From contig JAEWHU010000219.1 of NCBI GenBank assembly GCA_023387635.1, forward strand, positions 1 through 10,201: a stretch of 10,201 nucleotides of DNA, written 5' to 3'. How positions within the stretch are numbered: the stretch's first letter is position 1; the number at the start of each line of letters is the position of its first letter. Below are positions 1-5,749 of the stretch, in pieces. The notes beneath the pieces are model-generated. The model saw nothing but the letters and a program-made list of their open reading frames with translations. It was not told the origin of the DNA and ran no database searches. Position numbers and translations under genes: made by a program. The DNA is from Bacillota bacterium (lineage in GTDB: Bacteria; Bacillota; Clostridia; Lachnospirales; Lachnospiraceae).

Positions 1-59
1 TGTTCCCATCCTCTTTTATCCATATCTTCTCTACTAATTGGTAAAAAATCTTTTATCAT
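1..59 (-). CDS. ygiQ: YgiQ-family radical SAM protein, N-terminal fragment (runs off left edge)
   Basis: Only the first 19 codons lie in the window, read from ATG at 59-57 down to the left edge. They translate to MIKDFLPISREDMDKRGWEQ if the split last codon is read as Gln. The FLP-(I/T)-x-x-EDM-x-x-RGW opening is characteristic of the YgiQ (UPF0313) radical SAM proteins, which are about 600-700 residues long and of unknown substrate. The Fe-S cysteine cluster would lie outside the window. An in-frame TAA six codons upstream makes this ATG the only plausible start. There is no good ribosome site directly before it: an AAAGGAG sits at 120-114, about 55 nt too far away. It follows mgtA on the same strand with a 162-nt gap. 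The identification rests on the short N-terminal motif alone. Confidence 0.78.
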   Translation of the reverse strand, partial: MIKDFLPISREDMDKRGWE

Positions 60-178
60 TCTAATTTCAGAATATTATAGTAAACATAGGCTATCTTACT
101 ATAATAAGCTGTTCTCCTTTCAAAAAAACCGTATCGATATATTAAGTATAACTGAAAATTAACTTCAAGTCGATTATT

Positions 179-214
179 TTTTTGATAAAAATGATTTGGA
201 AATTTTATCAAAAA
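179..214. repeat. 12-bp inverted repeat just downstream of mgtA
   Basis: TTTTTGATAAAA (179-190) and TTTTATCAAAAA (203-214) are perfect inverted copies around a 12-nt loop, starting 8 nt after the mgtA stop codon. The position suits a terminator or mRNA 3'-end structure. However, on the mgtA strand the stem is followed by A residues and AATAATCG, not a U-tract, so it does not meet the usual intrinsic terminator pattern. It may simply protect the mRNA end. Confidence 0.5.
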
Positions 215-221
215 GTCATTT

Positions 222-2852
222 CTAAAACCATTCCTTAAAGTGCTTAATGTAGAATTTCTTTAGTAATTGAGTGGATAAGCAATACCCTATAATTAAAAGT
301 ACTAACCAAAAAGCATAATTTAATGGTAATCTTGCCATATCTAATCCGATTGCCATATCTGTGAAACCAATTATAATCGCCACTACTACCACAATAGCCG
401 TTGATATTACTAGTGGAAAGGAAGGGATGCTGTGCACAAATGGAATTTTAGCCGTACGTATCATGTGTATTATCAGAATTTGTGATACTGTACCAAATAC
501 AAACCAACCACTTTGGAATAAAGGTGCCATATTTTGTGTATTTGCACCTATTGCCCACCACATAACAATAAACATTAGTATATCAAATAGTGAGCTAAAA
601 GGTCCCATAATTACCATAAAACTTTTTATGGATTTTGTTTCCCATTTTCTAGGTTTTTTAATATATTCTTCATCAACCTTATCAAAAGGTATTCCCATTT
701 GTGAGAAATCACACAATAAGTTTTGTGTTAATATCTGAACAGGTAGCATAGGTAGAAATGGTAAGAATACACTAGCTGCTATAACAGAAATAATATTACC
801 AAAGTTACCGCTTGCAGTCATCTTAATATATTTCATTATATTACCAAATGTTTTTCGTCCTTCGATAACACCTTCCTCAAGTACTAACAAATCCTTTTTC
901 AACAATATAATATCTGCCGTTTCTTTAGCAATATCTACTGCACTATCTACTGATATACCAACATCTGCTTGTCTTAATGGAAGTGCATCATTAATTCCAT
1001 CACCCATATATCCAACCGTATGACCTTGTACTTGAAGCGCTTTTACAACTCGTTCCTTCTCCATCGGTGAAAGTTTAGCAAATAAATCACATGTCTTAAC
1101 AGCATTCTTTAATTCGTCATCATTCATATCACTTACGTCTTTACCTGTTAATACCCTTGATACATTAACGCCTACCTTCTTACATACTTTTATTGCAACA
1201 CCTTCACTATCACCAGTAAGAACCATTACTCGAACACCATGCTCTTTTAATGCTGTGATAGCTTCTTTTGCACTTTCCTTAGGTGGATCTAAAAAGCCTA
1301 CAAATCCGATTAAAACCATATCCTTTTCATCGGCAACAGAGAATTCGTCTATATTTAATATATCATTTTTTTGTGCTACAGCAACCATACGTAAACCTTC
1401 ATGATTGAATTTTTCATATGTTTCATATGCAACTTTTCTTTTAGCATCATCTAATTCGTATATTTTACCTTGATATTCTAGATAAGAACATATGGACATT
1501 ACCTCTTCTACTGCACCTTTTGTAATAAGTTGATTCTTATTGTTATTATCCTTTAATATTACACTCATCCTACGTCTTGAAAAATCAAATGGTATTTCAT
1601 CGATACAAGTGTAATTCTTCAGATATTTATCTAATTTATTCTCATTTGCACGATTAATAATGGCAATATCAATGAGATTTTTTAATCCTGTTTGAAAATA
1701 ACTGTTCAAGTAGGCATGTCGCAATATTCTCGAATCATCTACTCCATGAATATTCATATATTTTTCTAAAACAATTTTATCCTCTGTTAAGGTACCAGTC
1801 TTATCTGTACATAAAATATCCATTTCACCAAAGGTTTGTATAGAACCTAGATTCTTTACAATCACATTATGTTTTGACATAGTAACTGCACCTTTAGCCA
1901 ATGTTGATGTTATAATAACTGGTAACATTTCTGGGGTCAATCCTACTGCAATAGTAATTGCAAAAAACAGTGACTGCATCCAATCGCCTTTTGTAATACC
2001 ATTAATAAGAAAAACTATAGGGACCATTACAAGCATAAACGACATTAATAGTTTACTTACGGAATTAACGCCACGTTCAAAACTGTTTTTTGCTTTATCA
2101 CCTGATAGTGTTTTAGCCATTGAACCAAAATATGTATCATTCCCAATTGCGAGTACTACTGCTGTTGCACTTCCACTTACCATATTAGAACCCATGAAAC
2201 CAAGATTAGATATTGACGTAAGAACACCTTCCTCTTTATTTTTGATTTCACTATATTTTTCTACTGGATTTGATTCACCAGTTAAAGAAGCCTGTGCAAC
2301 GAATGAATCCTTAGTAGCAATAAATCTTACATCTGCAGGTATCATATCTCCAGCCGACAATTTAATGATATCTCCAACTACAATATCATCAAAAGGCACT
2401 GTTACCTCCTCATGGTCACGAATAACAGTTACTTTATTTGATATCATCTTAGATAACTTTTCAGCAGCTTGATTAGAACGTTCACTCTGTATAAATGCAA
2501 CTAAACTTGATATAATCACTAATATTAGAATAATACTTACTGTTATAAAGTCCTTTTTGGGTGCTAACATTACATCAGTAAGAAATGTAATGCCTGCAAT
2601 AACTAATAACACAACATTAAATGGATTTATCACTGCTTCACGTAATCTAGTCCAAGTGTTATCCTTTTTTCCAACAGTTATCACATTAGTTCCAAAAGTT
2701 TCCCTTCTTTCTCTCACTTCTTGTGATGACAAACCCGCTCTTGTTGTTGATAATGCTTCAAACAATTCATCAAAATAACAAAAAGCTTGATTCCTTAATT
2801 TCATTTCATTTTCGTTCTTGTTTGGTATTATTTTTTTTACTACTTTTTTCAT
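222..2852 (-). CDS. mgtA: Magnesium-transporting P-type ATPase (MgtA/MgtB type, class IIIB)
   Basis: Membrane ATPase expected to import Mg2+. Its 876 residues are in the normal range for the MgtA family. Visible parts, in order: a Lys-rich cytoplasmic N-terminus; membrane segments near residues 78-120; the actuator motif TGES at 191-194; further membrane segments near 262-315 carrying PEMLP at 307-311, the transmembrane-4 motif typical of IIIB Mg2+ pumps; the phosphorylation motif DKTGT with catalytic Asp350; a nucleotide-binding domain with TKGAVEEV; the hinge motif MGDGIND (Asp618, Asp622); and a hydrophobic C-terminal third from about residue 680 containing the last membrane segments. All catalytic residues are intact. 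The start at 2852 is preceded by GGAGG (2861-2857) with a short 4-nt spacer. The gene has its own strong promoter and a long structured leader with a terminator-like end, so expression is probably set by attenuation. Exact substrate is inferred from the family. Confidence 0.93.
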   Translation of the reverse strand: MKKVVKKIIPNKNENEMKLRNQAFCYFDELFEALSTTRAGLSSQEVRERRETFGTNVITVGKKDNTWTRLREAVINPFNVVLLVIAGITFLTDVMLAPKKDFITVSIILILVIISSLVAFIQSERSNQAAEKLSKMISNKVTVIRDHEEVTVPFDDIVVGDIIKLSAGDMIPADVRFIATKDSFVAQASLTGESNPVEKYSEIKNKEEGVLTSISNLGFMGSNMVSGSATAVVLAIGNDTYFGSMAKTLSGDKAKNSFERGVNSVSKLLMSFMLVMVPIVFLINGITKGDWMQSLFFAITIAVGLTPEMLPVIITSTLAKGAVTMSKHNVIVKNLGSIQTFGEMDILCTDKTGTLTEDKIVLEKYMNIHGVDDSRILRHAYLNSYFQTGLKNLIDIAIINRANENKLDKYLKNYTCIDEIPFDFSRRRMSVILKDNNNKNQLITKGAVEEVMSICSYLEYQGKIYELDDAKRKVAYETYEKFNHEGLRMVAVAQKNDILNIDEFSVADEKDMVLIGFVGFLDPPKESAKEAITALKEHGVRVMVLTGDSEGVAIKVCKKVGVNVSRVLTGKDVSDMNDDELKNAVKTCDLFAKLSPMEKERVVKALQVQGHTVGYMGDGINDALPLRQADVGISVDSAVDIAKETADIILLKKDLLVLEEGVIEGRKTFGNIMKYIKMTASGNFGNIISVIAASVFLPFLPMLPVQILTQNLLCDFSQMGIPFDKVDEEYIKKPRKWETKSIKSFMVIMGPFSSLFDILMFIVMWWAIGANTQNMAPLFQSGWFVFGTVSQILIIHMIRTAKIPFVHSIPSFPLVISTAIVVVVAIIIGFTDMAIGLDMARLPLNYAFWLVLLIIGYCLSTQLLKKFYIKHFKEWF

Positions 2853-2882
2853 TATGCCTCCAATCTGCGATTTAACGCGTAC

Positions 2883-2948
2883 AAAAAAAAGAAGTGTGTA
2901 ATTGAAATTACATTTCTATTTCCTGCTTTTATAGCAAACTAAATAGAA
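2883..2948 (-). terminator. Candidate leader terminator (attenuator) of mgtA
   Basis: On the mgtA strand, a first hairpin pairs TTCTATTT (2948-2941) with AAATAGAA (2921-2914) and has an inner TGCT/AGCA stem (2936-2933 with 2927-2924). A second hairpin follows at once, TGTAAT (2912-2907) with ATTACA (2902-2897) around a UUCA loop. After TTC comes an unbroken run of eight T (2890-2883). This arrangement lies between the promoter and the mgtA ribosome site, so termination here would give a short leader RNA only. The second stem is AU-rich with a single G-C pair, so its strength is uncertain. Confidence 0.5.
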
Positions 2949-3048
2949 TATAACATCCAATCTTTCCTTCTTAATTAATTAGACGAAGTTGTGTTTATTT
3001 GCATAATGATAAAGTAACATATCTATGACAAATTGGCATATCCAATCC

Positions 3049-3135
3049 TTATATGGACATATACAGTTTCATCACCAAGAGTATGTTACTTACTATGCAA
3101 TTATTATATTCACATCCTCTGGGGTTACTGTCCAT
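3049..3135 (-). CDS. Possible 28-codon leader peptide in the mgtA leader
   Basis: An ATG at 3135-3133 is preceded by AAAAGGA with a 9-nt spacer and opens 28 codons, ending at TAA (3051-3049). The peptide begins MDSNPRGCEYNNC and has a more hydrophobic second half (ILLVM). It starts about 25 nt after the predicted mRNA start. A ribosome reading it would cover the 5' strands of the long-range stem (3100-3082) and of the inner hairpin (3063-3050), so translation and leader folding would compete. Enteric mgtA is controlled through a leader peptide (MgtL), but no sequence likeness is claimed. A chance ORF of this size is quite possible. Confidence 0.3.
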   Translation of the reverse strand: MDSNPRGCEYNNCIVSNILLVMKLYMSI

Positions 3136-3166
3136 TTTGTCACATCCTTTTCAATGATTTATCTTT

Positions 3167-3195
3167 ATTATACATACTATTTAATCTATTGTCAA
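3167..3195 (-). promoter_or_regulatory. Consensus sigma-A promoter of mgtA
   Basis: Read on the minus strand, TTGACA (3195-3190) and TATAAT (3172-3167) are separated by exactly 17 bp, a perfect match to the housekeeping consensus. The predicted mRNA start is near 3160. Such a strong promoter in front of a normally inducible transporter suggests that control is applied after initiation, in the leader. Confidence 0.85.
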
Positions 3196-3220
3196 GATTT
3201 TACTACCTTTCTAACAATCT

Positions 3221-3254
3221 ATAAGGGTAGCACCCCCTTATTAGATGCTACCCT
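3221..3254 (-). terminator. Hairpin downstream of the EF-G-like gene, probable weak terminator
   Basis: AGGGTAGCA (3224-3232) and TGCTACCCT (3246-3254) form a perfect 9-bp stem with a 13-nt loop, about 50 nt after the stop of the EF-G-like gene and before the mgtA promoter. A second stem, ATAAGGG (3221-3227) with CCCTTAT (3235-3241), uses some of the same bases and excludes the first. The bases following on the minus strand (TTATAGATTGTT) are only partly U-rich, so termination may be inefficient. Confidence 0.5.
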
Positions 3255-3302
3255 CTCATTATAACTCCCCTTATATTATGATATCTTATCTAAAACTATT
3301 CA

Positions 3303-5393
3303 TTATTCACCGTTATCTGCTTGATTCTTAATGTTATCTTCAATTACTTTTTGTTGTATATCCGATGGTGCTTGTTCATAACGATTAAACTCATATGAAA
3401 AATCTCCAGAGCCACCAGTCATAGAACGTAATTCTGTAGAATATCCATAGATTTCCAACAAAGGAATATCTGCTAAGATCTCTTGTTTTCCTCCATGGAA
3501 TGGATTCATACCAAGAACTCTACCACGACGCTTATTTAAATCACCCATAATATCTCCTGTATATTTATCAGGAACAATTACTTTTAATGAAACAATTGGT
3601 TCTAACAAAACAGGTCCAGCTTCCATAAAACCTTGTTTAAATGCTTGTATGGTTGCCATCTTAAATGCCATTTCTGATGAATCAACAGGATGATAAGAAC
3701 CATCTACTAAAGTAGATCTTACACCAACTACAGGATAACCTGCAACCGGGCCCTTTAATACACATTCTGCAATACCTTTTTCAACTGCAGGGAAATAGTT
3801 CTTTGGAACCACACCACCAAATACTTTTTCTGCGAATTCATAAGCTGCTTCTAAGTTGCCAGATGGTTCAAATTCAATATGAACATCACCATATTGACCA
3901 TGACCTCCCGATTGTTTTTTATATTTACCTTGAACTTTAACTTTTTTACGTAATGTTTCTCTAAATGGAACCCTTGGTTTCATTAATTCAATGTCAACTT
4001 TATATTTTGATAGCAATTTAGATACGGTTACATCCAGTTGCTGATCACCTATTCCATATAATAGAGTTTGTCTATTTTCTTTATCATTTACCGTCTTAAG
4101 AGTTAGATCTTCATCCATTAATTTAGCCAATGCTTGAGATACTTTATCATCATCACCTTTATTCTTAGTTTTAAATCTTTGATAAGTGTAAGGTACTGGC
4201 ATTTCTGTTTTATCATATATTACTGGTACTGCTTTTGTAGATAAGGTGTCCCCTGTTACCGTATTTAACAACTTACCAATAGCTCCAATATCCCCAGCAT
4301 GTAGTTCTGGTACTTCAATTTGCTCTTTACCTCGTAATACATATAATCTTGATAATTTTTCTTCTGTATCTTTATCACTATTATATATAGTTGAATCTGA
4401 TTTTAAAATTCCAGAACATACTTTTACAAAGGAGAATTTACCAATAAATGGATCTGCAATTGTTTTGAAAACTTTTGCAGTCATAGGTAACTTTTCATCA
4501 TAGGATGATTTAAATTCTTCACCAGTTTTTTGGTTTATACCAATAATCTCATTTTTTGTTGGTGCTGGAAAATACTTTTCAATTGCTTGTAATAACATAA
4601 CAGCTCCTTGAGCGTTTATACCAGAACCCATTAATACAGGAACTATAGTTCCATCTATAACATTGCCACGAAGAGCATTAGAAATCTCCTCTAAAGTAAA
4701 CTCTTCACCTGCGAAATATTTTTCCATTAATTCTTCACTCGTCTCCGCTACTGCATCTAGTAAACTTTCACGGAACTTCATTAAATTCTCCATTGAATAA
4801 TCAGGAATATCACATTCTACATAATTACTTGCACTCGTAAATCTTCTTCCTGCCATCTTTACTACATTAACAAATCCAACGAATTTTTCATTTTCACGAA
4901 TTGGAATATGAAATGGTGCAATTTTTTTACCAAACAAATTAGTCAAATTTTCTACTACTTGACGATAACTAGCATGATCGTCATCCATGTCAGTTACAAA
5001 AAATATTCTTGGAAGGTTATATTTCTCACATATATCCCATGCCTTAACAGTTCCGACTTCAACACCGGCTTTTCCTGACACTACAATAACAGCCGCATCT
5101 GCAACACTAACTGCTTCATGAATTTCACCTACAAAATCAAAATAACCAGGAGTATCTAAGAAATTAATCTTAACATCCTCCCATATAATTGGCACAAGAG
5201 TAGTGTTTATGGAAAAAAGACGTTTTACTTCTTCCTTATCATAATCACTTATGGTGTTTCCTTCTTCCACTCTACCTTGACGCTTGGTAATACCGCTTGT
5301 AAAGGCCATGGCTTCGACCAAAGTAGTCTTGCCACAGCCACCGTGGCCTAACAATACAACATTTCGAATCTTTTCTGAAGTGTAAACATTCAT
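3303..5393 (-). CDS. EF-G-like translational GTPase (non-canonical elongation factor G paralogue)
   Basis: A cytoplasmic ribosome-associated GTPase of 696 residues with the full five-domain EF-G layout. Visible: the P-loop GHGGCGKT at 16-23; switch II as DTPGYFDF at 80-87; a G4 region reading FFVTDMD near 131-137; a G5-like GSGINAQG; domain II after about residue 310; the domain IV GGHGQYGDVHIEFEP near 485-505; and a domain V segment with MGDLNKRRGRV. Two catalytic positions differ from canonical EF-G: the DTPGH histidine is Tyr84, and NKMD is TDMD. The Tyr also occurs in the EF-G-2 family (Thermus TTHA1498), so this is a paralogue and not the str-operon fusA product. I chose ATG at 5393 because GGAGG (5406-5402) lies 8 nt before it. 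The upstream in-frame ATG at 5408 overlaps that site and has no ribosome site of its own. The physiological role of this subfamily is unclear. Confidence 0.87.
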   Translation of the reverse strand: MNVYTSEKIRNVVLLGHGGCGKTTLVEAMAFTSGITKRQGRVEEGNTISDYDKEEVKRLFSINTTLVPIIWEDVKINFLDTPGYFDFVGEIHEAVSVADAAVIVVSGKAGVEVGTVKAWDICEKYNLPRIFFVTDMDDDHASYRQVVENLTNLFGKKIAPFHIPIRENEKFVGFVNVVKMAGRRFTSASNYVECDIPDYSMENLMKFRESLLDAVAETSEELMEKYFAGEEFTLEEISNALRGNVIDGTIVPVLMGSGINAQGAVMLLQAIEKYFPAPTKNEIIGINQKTGEEFKSSYDEKLPMTAKVFKTIADPFIGKFSFVKVCSGILKSDSTIYNSDKDTEEKLSRLYVLRGKEQIEVPELHAGDIGAIGKLLNTVTGDTLSTKAVPVIYDKTEMPVPYTYQRFKTKNKGDDDKVSQALAKLMDEDLTLKTVNDKENRQTLLYGIGDQQLDVTVSKLLSKYKVDIELMKPRVPFRETLRKKVKVQGKYKKQSGGHGQYGDVHIEFEPSGNLEAAYEFAEKVFGGVVPKNYFPAVEKGIAECVLKGPVAGYPVVGVRSTLVDGSYHPVDSSEMAFKMATIQAFKQGFMEAGPVLLEPIVSLKVIVPDKYTGDIMGDLNKRRGRVLGMNPFHGGKQEILADIPLLEIYGYSTELRSMTGGSGDFSYEFNRYEQAPSDIQQKVIEDNIKNQADNGE

Positions 5394-5455
5394 TCTTTTT
5401 TCCTCCATTATATGATTTTTTCTACAAAATTAGATAAAATTCTGTATATTTTGAT

Positions 5456-5483
5456 ATTATAAACGAAATAATATCCATGTCTA
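5456..5483 (-). promoter_or_regulatory. Promoter of the EF-G-like gene
   Basis: On the minus strand, TAGACA (5483-5478; 5 of 6 consensus bases) and TATAAT (5461-5456; 6 of 6) are 16 bp apart. The mRNA start would fall near 5449, giving a leader of about 55 nt before the ATG at 5393. A weaker alternative lies further upstream. Confidence 0.6.
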
Positions 5484-5626
5484 TATTTTACTAAAAATTA
5501 TCAGTTTTTACAACCATAATATACAAATATTACTAATGTTTTTTTCTAGCTTAAAGTATATCCAAAAAACTTGTCCAAAAACATTTTGATAATCAATTTA
5601 TTTTTGTAATTATTCTAACCGTTTTA

Positions 5627-5653
5627 CTTTAACAAGTTAAAGCGTAACGCTTT
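5627..5653. promoter_or_regulatory. Overlapping palindromes upstream of the aroF promoter, candidate operator
   Basis: CTTTAAC-AA-GTTAAAG (5627-5642) and AAAGCGT-A-ACGCTTT (5639-5653) are both perfect inverted repeats and share four bases. The second ends 6 bp before the -35 box at 5660. Half-sites of the AAAGCG/CGCTTT kind are typical of LacI-family operators, and the reverse strand TGAAAGCG is half of a CcpA cre site. The second half does not fit cre, so the binding protein is unknown. Neither palindrome is followed by a U-tract, so they are not terminators. Confidence 0.45.
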
Positions 5654-5659
5654 CATGTG

Positions 5660-5688
5660 TTGACATGCTTTCAATATTGATATACAAT
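5660..5688 (+). promoter_or_regulatory. Promoter of the aroF-tyrA-aroA operon
   Basis: TTGACA (5660-5665) and TACAAT (5683-5688) are exactly 17 bp apart, placing the mRNA start near 5695 and giving a leader of about 55 nt. The leader is too short to hold a T-box or riboswitch, so operon control is more likely by a repressor at the upstream palindromes and by feedback inhibition of the enzyme. Confidence 0.72.
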
Positions 5689-5719
5689 AAGAAAAATGTT
5701 AATATATTTTTAAGAGTCG

Positions 5720-5728
5720 TGGTATAAT
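5720..5728 (+). promoter_or_regulatory. Possible second, extended -10 promoter for aroF
   Basis: TGGTATAAT matches the extended -10 form TGnTATAAT. There is no recognisable -35 box 17 bp upstream. Transcription from here would start near 5735, leaving only about 15 nt before the ATG at 5750, with the AGAAAGG ribosome site at the very 5' end. Confidence 0.35.
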
Positions 5729-5749
5729 AGACAGAAAGGTATGGAGTAT

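Larger units (their letters stand above)
2853..3160 (-). promoter_or_regulatory. Long structured 5' leader of mgtA (candidate attenuation or riboswitch RNA)
   Basis: About 308 nt lie between the predicted mRNA start (near 3160) and the mgtA ATG. Seen in the RNA sense: AGGATGTGA twice (3148-3140 and 3118-3110); a long-range stem pairing TTGCATA (3100-3094) with TATGCAA (3005-2999) and AAGTAACATA (3091-3082) with TATGTTACTT (3021-3012), 17 bp in all; and inside it two hairpins, TATAT/ATATA (3063-3050) and ATTGG/CCAAT (3046-3032). A terminator-like structure follows at 2948-2883. The conserved blocks of the M-box (ykoK) Mg2+ riboswitch, such as GGTGAGGCTCC and CGCTGCTGCCC, are not found. Regulation by Mg2+ is inference from the gene it precedes. 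The structures were paired by eye without energy calculation. Confidence 0.55.
5394..5749. other. Divergent intergenic region between the EF-G-like gene and aroF
   Basis: This 356-bp stretch holds no gene. It contains the minus-strand promoter of the EF-G-like gene (5456-5483), overlapping palindromes (5627-5653), the aroF promoter (5660-5688) and a second possible -10 element (5720-5728). The stretch between 5490 and 5620 is AT-rich with no structure I could support, apart from a weaker minus-strand promoter-like pair, TTGTAA and TAAAAT. No T-box leader or other long leader fits between the aroF promoter and its start. Confidence 0.8.

Noticed and set aside
56..259. Open frame on the minus strand between mgtA and ygiQ, ending at TGA overlapping the ygiQ ATG
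   Set aside because: It has no ATG or GTG, only a TTG at 211 without a ribosome site, and starts inside mgtA in another frame. The tail ERRTAYYSKIAYVYYNILKLE looks faintly protein-like, but chance is the simpler reading in AT-rich DNA.
361..738. 125-codon plus-strand frame
   Set aside because: It is a shadow of the C-terminal membrane part of mgtA on the other strand, and mgtA is intact there.
2853..3160. M-box (ykoK) Mg2+ riboswitch upstream of mgtA
   Set aside because: The strand, position and size fit, but I could not find the conserved GGTGAGGCTCC, CGCTGCTGCCC or GACGCCAATGGG blocks. A covariance search would be needed to overturn this.
3025..3264. Plus-strand open frames of 63-79 codons upstream of mgtA
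   Set aside because: They are antisense to the mgtA leader and promoter, have no good ribosome site and give low-complexity Tyr/Ile/Ser-rich translations.
3303..5393. Tet(M)-type ribosomal protection protein or canonical fusA
   Set aside because: DTPGY and the overall motif pattern fit the EF-G-2-like group. There is no str-operon context (rpsL, rpsG, tuf) and no resistance-type neighbour or mobile element.
5741..5749. ATG 5741 as the aroF start
   Set aside because: The purine-rich AGAAAGG ends only 1 nt before it, and family proteins start at the equivalent of MIIVMKQ (5750).
5689..5749. T-box or amino-acid riboswitch ahead of the aro operon
   Set aside because: Only about 55 nt separate the promoter from the start codon, and no T-box motif is present.
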